Origin: Halopseudomonas pelagia CL-AP6 | GTDB taxonomy: Bacteria > Pseudomonadota > Gammaproteobacteria > Pseudomonadales > Pseudomonadaceae | Reading direction: 5' to 3' | DNA: 64,000 nucleotides | Assembly (NCBI RefSeq): GCF_000410875.1 | Contig: NZ_AROI01000016.1 | Coordinates: 240,167-304,166, forward strand | Notes under the pieces: generated by a model | Told to the model about the DNA's origin: nothing | Database searches by the model: none | The model's input: only the letters and a program-made list of their open reading frames with translations | Part shown: in pieces, positions 19,317-27,753 of the stretch | How the letters are laid out: every line of letters starts with the position of its first letter | Numbering within the stretch: the stretch's first letter is position 1 | Made by a program: the position numbers and the translations under genes

Positions 19317-20102
19317 ATGAAGAAATTACTGACTGCCTTTGCCGCTGCCGCGGTTCTAACCTCGCTGCCCGTGTTCGCCGCCGAGAAAATCACCGTTGCG
19401 GCCACCGCCGTGCCCCACGCCGAGATTCTAGAGTTCGTTAAACCGGCGCTGGCGGAACAGGGTGTCGAACTGGATATCCGCGTATTCACCGATTACGTGC
19501 AACCCAACGTGCAGGTCGCAGAAAAGCGCCTGGATGCCAACTTCTTCCAGCACCTGCCCTACCTGGAAGAGTTCAACAGCAGCCGTGGTACCGACCTGGT
19601 GAGCGTGGCCGGTGTACATGTGGAGCCCTTCGGCGCCTATTCGCGCAAGATCAAGAGCTTGGATGACCTGCCCGAAGGCGCCAACGTCGTGATCCCCAAC
19701 GATGCAACCAATGGCGGCCGTGCTCTGCTGCTGCTGCAAAAGGCCGGTGTGATCACCCTGAAGGATGAAGGCAATATTCTGTCCACCCCGCGTGATATCG
19801 CCGAGAACCCCAAGCGCATTCGCATTCGCGAGCTCGAGGCAGCCACCCTGCCACGCGTCCTCGAGCAGGTAGATCTGGCGCTGATCAATACCAACTATGC
19901 GCTGGAAGCTGGGCTGAACCCGACTGAAGATGCGCTGGTGATTGAAGGTGCCGAGTCACCCTACGTCAATATTCTGGTCGCCCATTCGGACAATAGCGAA
20001 AGCGATGCGATTCAGAAACTGGCCAAAGCACTGAACAGCCCCGAAGTGAAAGCGTTCATTGAAGAGAAGTATCAGGGTCAGGTATTGCCGGTGTTTGAGT
20101 AA
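19317..20102 (+). CDS. metQ: Methionine-binding periplasmic protein
   Basis: The start at ATG 19317 is set by an AAGGAG ribosome-binding site six bases upstream and by the signal peptide MKKLLTAFAAAAVL. The 261-residue protein is a NlpA/MetQ-family binding protein (FTDYVQPNVQVAEKRLDANFFQHLPYL). Unlike many family members it has no lipobox cysteine, since the signal ends in PVFAAEK, so it should be freely periplasmic rather than a lipoprotein. It is the third gene of metNIQ. Confidence 0.94.
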   Translation: MKKLLTAFAAAAVLTSLPVFAAEKITVAATAVPHAEILEFVKPALAEQGVELDIRVFTDYVQPNVQVAEKRLDANFFQHLPYLEEFNSSRGTDLVSVAGVHVEPFGAYSRKIKSLDDLPEGANVVIPNDATNGGRALLLLQKAGVITLKDEGNILSTPRDIAENPKRIRIRELEAATLPRVLEQVDLALINTNYALEAGLNPTEDALVIEGAESPYVNILVAHSDNSESDAIQKLAKALNSPEVKAFIEEKYQGQVLPVFE

Positions 20103-20110
20103 TACTCAAG

Positions 20111-20135
20111 CAGGTCTGGACCTTGTCCAGGCCTG
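20111..20135. terminator. Hairpin after metQ (possible terminator)
   Basis: An 11-bp stem (20111-20121 with 20125-20135, one G:T pair) and a 3-base loop lie nine bases after the metQ stop. There is no clear T-run after it, so it may instead be an RNA-stabilising or rho-assisted element. Confidence 0.4.
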
Positions 20136-20355
20136 AACAGCTTTGCCGCTGGTATGGCTGAAACGCCTGGTGTGCTGCATCGGGCGTTAAAACCTGATCA
20201 ACCAACGCTTTCGCTTGTGGTCAGTGCAGCAGAACCCTACCATCCGCGGTCCATAGTCTTACACATCACCAATACGTTTACGGCCCACCCCTCGTTTGAT
20301 GGATCGGCCCAGCGCGCCGGTAGGTGTTTAAGCCACTCAGCAAATCGAGACCGTC

Positions 20356-21993
20356 ATGAAAAAGCAACTTACCGCAGCGCTATGCCTGCACCTCTGTCTG
20401 CTGCCAGGTTATGTGCTGGCCGCCGAAGACGAGACCGCGCCCAGTGACGTCGTCGACGTCGTTCTGATCGGCGGCGGCACCATGAGTGTGACGCTGGGCA
20501 CCTGGCTCAATGAGCTGGAGCCCGACTGGAACATCCAGCTTTTTGAGCGCATGGACGGCATCGCCCAGGAAAGCTCCGACGGCTGGAACAACGCCGGCAC
20601 CGGCCATTCGGCTTTCTGCGAGATGAATTACACTCCGCAAGACGATGACGGCAGCGTGGATATCGCACGCGCCATTAACGTCACCGAACAGTTTGAAATC
20701 TCGCGCCAGTTCTGGGCCCACCAGGTCGAGCGCGGCGTTTTGCAGGATCCCTCCAGCTTTATCTCCAATGTGCCGCATATGAGTGTGGTGTGGGGTCAGG
20801 AGAATATCGATTTTCTCACTGAGCGCTATGCGCGCATGTCAGAGAACCCGCTGTACGCCGGCATGCAATACACCGACGACGAAGCCACCATCGCCGAGTG
20901 GATGCCCCTGGTAATGGCCGGCCGCGAGGAAGGCACCCCCATGGCGGCCACCCGCATGGATCTGGGCACCGAGCTCAACTGGGGCGTACTCACACGCCAG
21001 CTGGCAGAACACCTGGCCACCCAGCCAAACGTAACGCTGACCACCAGTACCGAAGTACGCGGGCTGGAACGTAATGAGGATGACACCTGGCGGGTTACCG
21101 TCGCCAATGTTGAAAGCGGCGAGACCAGCGTTGTAAACAGCCGCTACGTGTTCAACGGCGCTGGCGGTGCTGCATTACTGTTGCTGCAGCAATCCGGTAT
21201 CCCCGAGGCCAAGCAGTACGCAGGCTTCCCGGTGGGCGGCTCGTTCCTGTACACCACCAACCCAGAAGTGGTCTCGCGCCATACTGCCAAGGTTTACGGC
21301 CTGGCCGCTGAAGGCTCGCCGCCAATGTCGGTGCCACACCTTGACCTGCGCTACCTTGACGGCAAGCCCACGCTGTTCTTCGGGCCCTTCGCGACCTTCT
21401 CGACCAAGTTCCTGAAAGAAGGCTCCTGGACCGATCTGTTCAGTTCCATGACCTTCAGCAACGTCTGGCCGATGATGCAAGTGGCGCTGGGTAACTTCAA
21501 TCTGGTGCGCTATCTGGTTAGCGAGGTACTTCAGGATCGCGATGATCGTATCGATTCCCTGCGCGAGTATTACCCAGAAGCCAACCCCGATGACTGGGAA
21601 ATGTGGAGTGCTGGCCAACGCGTGCAGATCATCAAGAAAACCGATGACGGCGGCAAGCTGCAGTTCGGCACCGAAGTAGTGGTATCTGAAGACGGCACTA
21701 TGTCGACCCTGCTGGGCGCGTCTCCGGGTGCTTCCACCGCCCCGCCGATTATGCTTAATCTGCTGAAGCGAGTCTTCCCAGAGCAGGTAGAAAGCGCCGA
21801 GTGGCAGGCCAAGCTCAAGGAAATCATTCCCTCCCTGGACATGAAACTGGCCGAGAACCCGGAGCTACTACGTGAACTGCGCCTCAACACCTCCCGCGTG
21901 CTGGAGCTGGAAGGCCAGGAAGCCTTCGTTCGCACCCACCTGCCAGACGCTAACAGCAGCAGCACTCAGGAAGCCGAGAGCGAAGCGCTCTAA
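20356..21993 (+). CDS. mqo: Malate:quinone oxidoreductase
   Basis: This 545-residue FAD enzyme oxidises malate to oxaloacetate and passes electrons to the quinone pool, an alternative to malate dehydrogenase. The FAD-binding segment is LIGGGTMSVTLGTWL and the GWNNAGTGHSAFCEMNY block is typical of Mqo. The first 24 residues look like a Sec signal peptide (MKKQLTAALCLHLCLL, then AAED), although most Mqo proteins are peripheral on the cytoplasmic face. The C-terminal tail is Ser/Glu-rich and extends past the usual family end. It is monocistronic. Confidence 0.94.
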   Translation: MKKQLTAALCLHLCLLPGYVLAAEDETAPSDVVDVVLIGGGTMSVTLGTWLNELEPDWNIQLFERMDGIAQESSDGWNNAGTGHSAFCEMNYTPQDDDGSVDIARAINVTEQFEISRQFWAHQVERGVLQDPSSFISNVPHMSVVWGQENIDFLTERYARMSENPLYAGMQYTDDEATIAEWMPLVMAGREEGTPMAATRMDLGTELNWGVLTRQLAEHLATQPNVTLTTSTEVRGLERNEDDTWRVTVANVESGETSVVNSRYVFNGAGGAALLLLQQSGIPEAKQYAGFPVGGSFLYTTNPEVVSRHTAKVYGLAAEGSPPMSVPHLDLRYLDGKPTLFFGPFATFSTKFLKEGSWTDLFSSMTFSNVWPMMQVALGNFNLVRYLVSEVLQDRDDRIDSLREYYPEANPDDWEMWSAGQRVQIIKKTDDGGKLQFGTEVVVSEDGTMSTLLGASPGASTAPPIMLNLLKRVFPEQVESAEWQAKLKEIIPSLDMKLAENPELLRELRLNTSRVLELEGQEAFVRTHLPDANSSSTQEAESEAL

Positions 21994-22142
21994 GACACCA
22001 CTGAGCCGAAGGGCGGCTCACGGACCAGCGGTTGGAGAGCCGCTGAGTCCAGCGGTAAGACAGCTAGGAGCGCTGGATCACAGCGCTCTGAGCAACATCA
22101 AAACAGAGTCAAAGAACATATTGACAGGCTAAACCAGCAGAT

Positions 22143-22646
22143 TCAGCCCAGCGTCACCCGTATGGCCAACGGATACTCGTCACAATTGTGCCCAGCGCCG
22201 CCGCGATCAACCACCAGAAACTCGCCCTCGGACTCGAGCACCGACTGAATCGCGTGCCAGGTTCCGGCACGGTAGTTCACACCCTGCCGACCATCGGTCA
22301 CGAAAGCGCGCACGTGAGCGGGATCAATCACGTCGCCCGGTGGCGCCACCACGACCACAAAACGTTCGCCGTGCAGCGGTACAAAAGCCTGACTGCCCAG
22401 CGGATGACGCTCGACAAAGGTCAATTCCAGCGGCATTTCCACCGGCTGACTGACGAAGAGGCTGATCAGCGTTCTGGCCTCCTCGCCCAGGGTCTCGACC
22501 TTGGCCAGATCATGATAACGACGAGTGCGGCCGCTATTGATCATAAAGAACTCGGCACCGCGATGGTCAATCACATCGCCAAAGGCCATGAAGGCCTCGG
22601 GCGTCAGTGGCACGGCGGTCAGTTGCAAAATCGGGTCAGTGCTCAT
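22143..22646 (-). CDS. allA: Ureidoglycolate lyase
   Basis: This 167-residue cupin-like enzyme splits (S)-ureidoglycolate into glyoxylate and urea, the last step of allantoin use. The family pattern is present: PLTPEAFMAFGDVI near the N-terminus, the ERHPLGSQAFVPL segment with its conserved His, and NYRAGTWHAI. It is the last gene of a leftward puuE-allE-allA operon, 12 bases after allE. Confidence 0.93.
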   Translation of the reverse strand: MSTDPILQLTAVPLTPEAFMAFGDVIDHRGAEFFMINSGRTRRYHDLAKVETLGEEARTLISLFVSQPVEMPLELTFVERHPLGSQAFVPLHGERFVVVVAPPGDVIDPAHVRAFVTDGRQGVNYRAGTWHAIQSVLESEGEFLVVDRGGAGHNCDEYPLAIRVTLG

Positions 22647-22658
22647 CAGAATCTCCGC

Positions 22659-23507
22659 TTAACTGCCGTAGGTCGGCAGTTTCATATGACGGTTCACATC
22701 CTTGTACAGCAAATAGCGGAACGGGCCAGGGCCGCCGGCGTAGCAGGCCTGCGGGCAGAAGGCGCGCAACCACATGTAGTCACCCGCCTCCACTTCCACC
22801 CAGTCTTTATTCAAAAGGTACACGGCCTTGCCTTCCAGCACATAAAGGCCGTGCTCCATCACGTGGGTTTCGGCAAAGGGGATCACACCGCCGGGCAGGA
22901 AGTTGACAATGTTCACATGCATGTCGTGGCGCATGTCCTGGGTATCGACAAAGCGCGTGGTGCTCCAGCAGCCATTAGTGTCGGGCATGACCAGAGGATC
23001 AACCAGATTTTCGTTGGTAACAAACGCCTCTGGCACCTCGATGCCCTCGACTTTCTCATAGGCCTTGCGAATCCAGTGGAAGCGCACCGTGGCATCCGAG
23101 CCGTTACGCGCCGTCCAGTCACTGCCCGGTGGAATAAAAGCGTAACCGCCCGGCTGCATGTTGTGCACCTGGCCGTCCAGGGTCAGAGCTAGCTCGCCCT
23201 CAACGATAAACAGCACGGCTTCTGCACCTGGATCGGTTTCTGGCTTATCGCTGCCGCCACCGGGCTGCACTTCCATAATGTACTGCGAGAAGGTTTCAGC
23301 AAAGCCGGTCAAAGGACGCGACAGCACCCACAGGCGCGTTCCAGTCCAGAACGGCAGATGGCTGGTGACGATGTCACGCATTACGCCTTTGGGGATGACG
23401 GCATAGGCCTCGGTAAATACCGCACGGTCAGTCAAAAGCTGCGTTTGCGGCGGATGCCCGCCGGTGGGGGCAAAATAGGTTCTGGGTTCGTTCGGACGCT
23501 GGGCCAT
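22659..23507 (-). CDS. allE: (S)-ureidoglycine aminohydrolase
   Basis: This 282-residue bicupin (YlbA/AllE) releases ammonia from ureidoglycine to give (S)-ureidoglycolate, using Mn2+ in the C-terminal cupin. Both cupin halves are visible: the first at about residues 75-135 (LFIVEGELALTLDG, GYAFIPPGSDW), the second at about 195-265 (PGGVIPFAETHVMEHGLYV, with the metal ligands Glu, His, His and Gln expected). The N-terminus NEPRTYFAPTGGHPPQ matches the family. It lies between puuE and allA. Confidence 0.93.
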   Translation of the reverse strand: MAQRPNEPRTYFAPTGGHPPQTQLLTDRAVFTEAYAVIPKGVMRDIVTSHLPFWTGTRLWVLSRPLTGFAETFSQYIMEVQPGGGSDKPETDPGAEAVLFIVEGELALTLDGQVHNMQPGGYAFIPPGSDWTARNGSDATVRFHWIRKAYEKVEGIEVPEAFVTNENLVDPLVMPDTNGCWSTTRFVDTQDMRHDMHVNIVNFLPGGVIPFAETHVMEHGLYVLEGKAVYLLNKDWVEVEAGDYMWLRAFCPQACYAGGPGPFRYLLYKDVNRHMKLPTYGS

Positions 23508-23530
23508 GATGGTTCCTTAATACGGAATTC

Positions 23531-24454
23531 TTAAACGGGATGGTGTTCGGCCCAATGACGGGCAATGTCGATACGGCGGGTCACCCAGACCCGGTCGTGG
23601 GTCTCGATATAATCGAGGAATCGCTGCAGCGCACGGAAGCGCCCGGGCCGGCCGATTAACCGGCAGTGCAGCCCTACCGAAAGCATCTTCGGCTGCTCGC
23701 TTCCCTCTTCATAAAGTACGTCAAAGGCATCCTTCAGATAGCTGAAGAAGTGATCCCCGGTGTTGAAACCCTGGGGCGAGGCAAAGCGCATATCGTTAGT
23801 GTCCAGCGTATAGGGCACTACCAGGTGATTATGCAGTTCGCCCTGACTGTCGGCGGCGCGGGTCCAGAACGGCAGATCGTCACCGTAATAGTCGCTGTCA
23901 TATAAAAAGCTGCCCTCATCCAGCAGCAAACGCCGGGTATTCGGGCTGTCGCGGCCGGTATACCAGCCCTGCGGCTTCTCGCCATACAGACGCTGAAATA
24001 TCTCCATTGCCCGTTGCAGATGCTCGCGCTCAACAGCCTCGGGCACATCCTGGTAATGAATCCAGCGCCAGCCGTGGCAGGCAATTTCGTGCCCCAGCTC
24101 CTTGAACGCCATGGCCACTTCGGGATGGCGTTCCAGCGCCATGGCCACGCCAAATACCGTTAGCGGCAGGCCGCGCTTTTCAAACTCGTTAAGAATACGC
24201 CATACACCAGCACGAGAGCCGTATTCATAAATCGACTCCATGCTCAGGTGCCGCGCCGGGAAAGCCTCAGCCCCAACAATTTCCGACAGGAACCTTTCCG
24301 AATGGCTGTCGCCATGCAGGACGCAGTTCTCGCCACCCTCTTCATAGTTGAGCACGAACTGCACGGCGATGCGGGCCTGACCCGGCCATTTGGCATGCGG
24401 CGGGTTACGACCGTAACCGAGCAGATCCCGCGGGTAATTAGCATGAATGTTCAT
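23531..24454 (-). CDS. puuE: Allantoinase, PuuE polysaccharide-deacetylase type
   Basis: This 307-residue protein belongs to the metal-independent PuuE allantoinases of pseudomonads, which have a polysaccharide-deacetylase fold and hydrolyse allantoin to allantoate. Typical segments are the N-terminal YPRDLLGYGRNPPHAKWPG, NYEEGGENCVLHGD, the EIACHGWRWIHYQ motif and GWYTGRDSPNTRRLL. It is the first gene of the leftward operon. Two copies of a likely GntR operator lie between it and the divergent racemase gene. Confidence 0.94.
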   Translation of the reverse strand: MNIHANYPRDLLGYGRNPPHAKWPGQARIAVQFVLNYEEGGENCVLHGDSHSERFLSEIVGAEAFPARHLSMESIYEYGSRAGVWRILNEFEKRGLPLTVFGVAMALERHPEVAMAFKELGHEIACHGWRWIHYQDVPEAVEREHLQRAMEIFQRLYGEKPQGWYTGRDSPNTRRLLLDEGSFLYDSDYYGDDLPFWTRAADSQGELHNHLVVPYTLDTNDMRFASPQGFNTGDHFFSYLKDAFDVLYEEGSEQPKMLSVGLHCRLIGRPGRFRALQRFLDYIETHDRVWVTRRIDIARHWAEHHPV

Positions 24455-24517
24455 GACTGCATAACCTTTTTAGACCAATTGAAAACCCAATTGCATTTTT
24501 AGTTTTTGACCAGAACG

Positions 24518-24551
24518 ATTGTATACAATTAAACTCATCTTTTGTGTACAA
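24518..24551. promoter_or_regulatory. Twin GntR-type operator in the puuE/racemase divergent promoter
   Basis: ATTGTATACAAT at 24518-24529 is a perfect palindrome. TTGTGTACAA at 24542-24551 is a one-base variant whose centre lies 23 bp away. The core TTGTATACAA recurs upstream of the gntR gene at 27648-27657. A shared palindrome at these two promoters points to FCD-type GntR regulation of the allantoin genes and of the regulator itself. Confidence 0.8.
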
Positions 24552-24571
24552 ATCTAAAACAGGCCAACGCC

Positions 24572-25315
24572 ATGCATATCCGCGTCATCAATCCGAACAC
24601 CACACAAGCCATGACGGACACCATCGGAGAAGCTGCCAGGGCCGTAGCCTCGCCTGGCACGCGCATTACCGCCTGCCAGCCCGACAGTGGCCCAGTGTCG
24701 ATTGAAAGCCATTTTGATGAAGCCGTCAGCGTCTTGGGCGTGATTGAGGAAGTGCTAGCAGGCGAGCGCGAGGATACCGACGCCTATGTGATCGCCTGCT
24801 TCGGCGATCCGGGCATCTACGCAGCCCGTGAGCTAACCCGCGCGCCGGTCATTGGCATTGCCGAGGCCGCCTTTCATATGGCCAGCCTGATCAGCACGCG
24901 CTTTTCCATCGTCACTACTCTGCCCCGCACCATGATCATCGCCGAACACCTGTTGGAAAGTTACGGCTTCAGCCATAACTGCCGACGTATTCGCGCGGCC
25001 GACATCCCAGTGCTGGAGCTGGAAGACAACCCTGACAGGGCATTGGAATTGATCATCGACGAATGCCTGCGCGCCAAGCATGAAGACAACATCGGCGCCA
25101 TCGTGCTGGGCTGCGGCGGCATGGCCGATCTCACGCCAAAGATCAGCGAGGCCGTCGGCCTGCCGGTAGTAGAAGGCGTGACCGCCGCGATCAAACTGGC
25201 CGAAGCCATCGTTGGGCTTGGGCTGGGCACCAGCAAATACGGCGATCTCGCCTTCCCCCGTCCAAAGCCCTTCATCGGGCGCTTCGAGAGCTATTCCAAC
25301 CTGAAACTGGAATAA
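24572..25315 (+). CDS. Asp/Glu/hydantoin racemase family protein, probable allantoin racemase
   Basis: From the ATG at 24572 the protein has 247 residues. It opens with MHIRVINPNTTQAMTD, the typical start of the hydantoin/allantoin racemase (HpxA-like) family. Two catalytic cysteines are expected and seen, in ACFGDPG and LGCGGM. In the allantoin cluster it probably interconverts (R)- and (S)-allantoin, making both enantiomers available to PuuE. The upstream frame is open for ten codons but would run into the operator, so the later ATG is preferred. Confidence 0.87.
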   Translation: MHIRVINPNTTQAMTDTIGEAARAVASPGTRITACQPDSGPVSIESHFDEAVSVLGVIEEVLAGEREDTDAYVIACFGDPGIYAARELTRAPVIGIAEAAFHMASLISTRFSIVTTLPRTMIIAEHLLESYGFSHNCRRIRAADIPVLELEDNPDRALELIIDECLRAKHEDNIGAIVLGCGGMADLTPKISEAVGLPVVEGVTAAIKLAEAIVGLGLGTSKYGDLAFPRPKPFIGRFESYSNLKLE

Positions 25316-25355
25316 ACATTGCACTACGCATAAAAACAAAACCATGGAGAGAATA

Positions 25356-25388
25356 ATGAACAATAAAGTTAGCGAGGTCGCCTCATGA
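25356..25388 (+). CDS. Ten-residue leader ORF coupled to the NCS1 permease
   Basis: A GGAGAG ribosome-binding site is followed by ATG 25356 and an open frame MNNKVSEVAS, ending at a TGA that overlaps the permease ATG (ATGA at 25385). The permease has only a modest Shine-Dalgarno of its own (GCGAGG), so this mini-ORF probably delivers ribosomes by translational coupling. Whether the peptide has any function is unknown. Confidence 0.5.
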   Translation: MNNKVSEVAS

Positions 25389-26740
25389 GCAGCGAATCCA
25401 ACACACTAACCGGGCCGGTCGGCCAGGCGGCTACCAAAGCACCTGGGGAAGAATCGCTGGCACCCCAGCAAACCCGTATCATGGGGCGCGTTTCCTACCT
25501 GCTGGCCTGGTTCGGCGGTTGCGTTTCCATCGGTACTTTCACCATGGGCTCCAGCGTTGTCGGCAGCCTCAACCTGATCCAGGCCACCCTCGCCATCGCC
25601 ATCGGCTGTTTCGTTATCGGCATTGCGCTGGCCCTAAATGGTGCAGCGGGCTACAAATACGGCATTCCGTTCATGGTGCAGGCGCGCGCTGCGTTTGGCT
25701 TTGCCGGCACCCGTTTACCGGGTCTGGTTCGCGCAGTACCGGCGATCGTCTGGTACGGCTTTCAGAGCTGGATCGGTGCCGGCGCATTGAACATGGTCTC
25801 CACCACGCTGTTCGGCTTCGACAATCTGGTGTTCTTCTTTATCACCTTCCAGATCCTGCAGATAGGCCTCTCGGTCATGGGCTTTCAGGGCATCAAATGG
25901 CTGGAGAACATCGGTAGCGCCTTTATTCTCGCGTCGCTGGTGTACATGTTCTACAGCACTGTTCAGCGTTACGGCAATGAGCTCTCTACCAACCTGCTGA
26001 CCATGGAAGGTTCCTGGGGCTTGCCGTTCTGGAGCGCAACCATGTTGTTCTTAGGCATCTACAGCACCATGATCCTCAACGTCAGCGACTACTCGCGTGA
26101 GCACAAACACGGCTCCAGCCCATCGCTGCTGACCATCATCTATTCAATGTCGATCCTGCCCTGCACGCTGTTTATGGGCCTGATCGGGTACATGGTTTCG
26201 GAAGCAACTGGCGTGGCCGATCCTATTCAGGTGTTCGCCAACGCGGTGGACAATACGCCGCTACTGATGACCACACTGCTGTTTATCGCCTTCGCCCAGG
26301 TCACCACTAACGTGTTGAACAACGTAGTGCCGCCGACCTATATTCTAATGGATGTGTTCAAGCTGTCGTTCCGCCCGGCTACCATCATCGTCGGCCTGCT
26401 GGCCTTCGCCACCTTCCCGTGGAAACTGGTGACCGCAGAATCAGCCGCCGGCCTGCAAGTGTTTGTGCAAACCTACTCGGCGTTCCTGGGTCCGATCTTT
26501 GCCATTCTGGTGGTCGACTACTATCTGATCCGCAAGCGCACGCTGAATCTGGAGCATCTGTACAACGCCCAGGGACCTTACAGTGGTATGAATTACGCGG
26601 CGCTAATCGCGACGGTGGTCGGCGTGGTTGTAGCGCTGACGTTCTCGTCCGTATCCTGGTACGCTAGCCTCATACCGGCGGGTGTGACCTACTACCTGCT
26701 GATGAAACACTGGGCGCCCTGCCAGCGTTTCCGTCAGTAA
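25385..26740 (+). CDS. NCS1-family nucleobase/allantoin:cation symporter
   Basis: This 451-residue membrane protein has about 12 helices and the NCS1 hallmarks: ARAAFGFAGTRLPGLVRAVPAI in the region of helices 2-3 and the WYGFQSWIGAGAL motif. Members carry allantoin, uracil, cytosine, hydantoins or purines with Na+ or H+. Position between the racemase and the GntR gene makes allantoin the likely substrate; sequence alone does not settle this. It is co-directional with the racemase 70 bp upstream, and a strong convergent terminator follows. Confidence 0.88.
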   Translation: MSSESNTLTGPVGQAATKAPGEESLAPQQTRIMGRVSYLLAWFGGCVSIGTFTMGSSVVGSLNLIQATLAIAIGCFVIGIALALNGAAGYKYGIPFMVQARAAFGFAGTRLPGLVRAVPAIVWYGFQSWIGAGALNMVSTTLFGFDNLVFFFITFQILQIGLSVMGFQGIKWLENIGSAFILASLVYMFYSTVQRYGNELSTNLLTMEGSWGLPFWSATMLFLGIYSTMILNVSDYSREHKHGSSPSLLTIIYSMSILPCTLFMGLIGYMVSEATGVADPIQVFANAVDNTPLLMTTLLFIAFAQVTTNVLNNVVPPTYILMDVFKLSFRPATIIVGLLAFATFPWKLVTAESAAGLQVFVQTYSAFLGPIFAILVVDYYLIRKRTLNLEHLYNAQGPYSGMNYAALIATVVGVVVALTFSSVSWYASLIPAGVTYYLLMKHWAPCQRFRQ

Positions 26741-26752
26741 ACCGTGAGTATC

Positions 26753-26784
26753 GGCTGGCCTTGATTGAAACCAAGGCCAGCCTT
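26753..26784. terminator. Strong convergent hairpin terminator
   Basis: An 11-bp perfect stem (GGCTGGCCTTG at 26753-26763 with its complement at 26772-26782) and an 8-base loop lie between the convergent ends of the permease and gntR genes. The T-run is short (TT), so its efficiency is uncertain. Confidence 0.65.
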
Positions 26785-26824
26785 ACCGTGCAACACTACA
26801 AGACTGCCTGCCCGCTCTTCTTGA

Positions 26825-27598
26825 CTATCTCGCCCCGGCATCCCGATAAACCGCAAATACATCACGCAAATCCGGCGTCTCATCAACCACTTCGTCGATG
26901 GACAGCGATGACTCGATCGCGTGCAGGTGCTTGTGCATAAATTCCGCCGCACCGTCGCTATCTCCGGCCTCAAGCAGATCCACCAGGAAGTTATGATCAT
27001 TGCAATCACAACCCAGATCACCCGAATGGCCATACACCGCCAGTATCAATGACGAACGCGAACACAACTGTGCGACAAACGGCGCCAACGTCTGATTGCC
27101 CGCCAACTCCGCCAGGCGTGCATGAAAGGCCGCAGATGCCTTGATCGCAGCGCTCTGTTCATGCCCGCGCAACGCCTGTTGCTCATGCTGAGCCACAGCG
27201 CGCAGCTGTTTCACTTCTACCGCGCTGATTCGCGTAGCCAGGCGCGCCATCAGCGCGCACTCGATCATCCGCCGCGCATCAAAAATCTCCCGCGCCTCCT
27301 CGGCCGACGGCCGTGCCACGGTAGCACCCTTGCCCGGCGTCAGAGTAATCAATTGCTCCAACGCCAAGCGCTGCAACACCTTGCGAATGCCCGTACGGCT
27401 GATGCCAAACACCTCGGCCAACGCATCCTCACGCAAACGCGCGCCCGGCTTGAGGCGATGTTCGATGACCGCATCGCTGATGGCGCGGTAGATCGTCTCG
27501 TGCTGACTGGAACCTTTCATTTCAGGCTTCTGCTGGCCGAGAGCAACAGGATCAGGGTCAGCCTGGGCTGCGGCAGACGGTGATCGGCGTTCTTTCAT
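26825..27598 (-). CDS. GntR-family (FCD) transcriptional regulator of the allantoin cluster
   Basis: This 257-residue protein starts at ATG 27598; an upstream TTG in frame is less likely. About 30 flexible residues lead into the GntR winged helix (YRAISDAVIEHRLKPGARLREDALAEVFGISRTGIRKVLQRLALEQLI). A C-terminal FCD ligand domain follows, with metal-type ligands (Asp in RRMIECA, His in AFHARLAELA, His in the second half). It closes the allantoin cluster, and its own promoter carries the same TTGTATACAA palindrome as puuE. It probably represses in the absence of allantoin or a downstream metabolite. Confidence 0.9.
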   Translation of the reverse strand: MKERRSPSAAAQADPDPVALGQQKPEMKGSSQHETIYRAISDAVIEHRLKPGARLREDALAEVFGISRTGIRKVLQRLALEQLITLTPGKGATVARPSAEEAREIFDARRMIECALMARLATRISAVEVKQLRAVAQHEQQALRGHEQSAAIKASAAFHARLAELAGNQTLAPFVAQLCSRSSLILAVYGHSGDLGCDCNDHNFLVDLLEAGDSDGAAEFMHKHLHAIESSLSIDEVVDETPDLRDVFAVYRDAGAR

Positions 27599-27646
27599 GG
27601 GTGGGTGTCTCTCTGTACAGGGCAAGGTCAATTAAAGGCAGGGGTT

Positions 27647-27657
27647 ATTGTATACAA
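27647..27657. promoter_or_regulatory. GntR operator upstream of its own gene
   Basis: ATTGTATACAA (core TTGTATACAA at 27648-27657) lies about 50 bp before the gntR start and matches the puuE/racemase operator exactly over ten bases. This supports autoregulation. Confidence 0.72.
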
Positions 27658-27698
27658 GCGCAGGCGATACAACGATGCAGAATTGCACTGGTTTGGTG

Positions 27699-27725
27699 CT
27701 GACGGGCCGCAAAATGGCCCGTCAG
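27699..27725. terminator. Hairpin downstream of the 27.8-28.4 kb gene
   Basis: A 10-bp perfect stem (CTGACGGGCC at 27699-27708 with 27716-27725) and a 7-base loop lie 28 bases past the stop codon of the leftward hypothetical gene. No clear T-run follows on the minus strand. Confidence 0.5.
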
Positions 27726-27753
27726 AAGATGTAAAACTGACCAGATGCGGGAT

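Noticed and set aside
22188..23192. Long plus-strand open frame (334 codons) opposite allA/allE
   Set aside because: It runs antisense across two well-supported enzymes and the gap between them, and has no family features.
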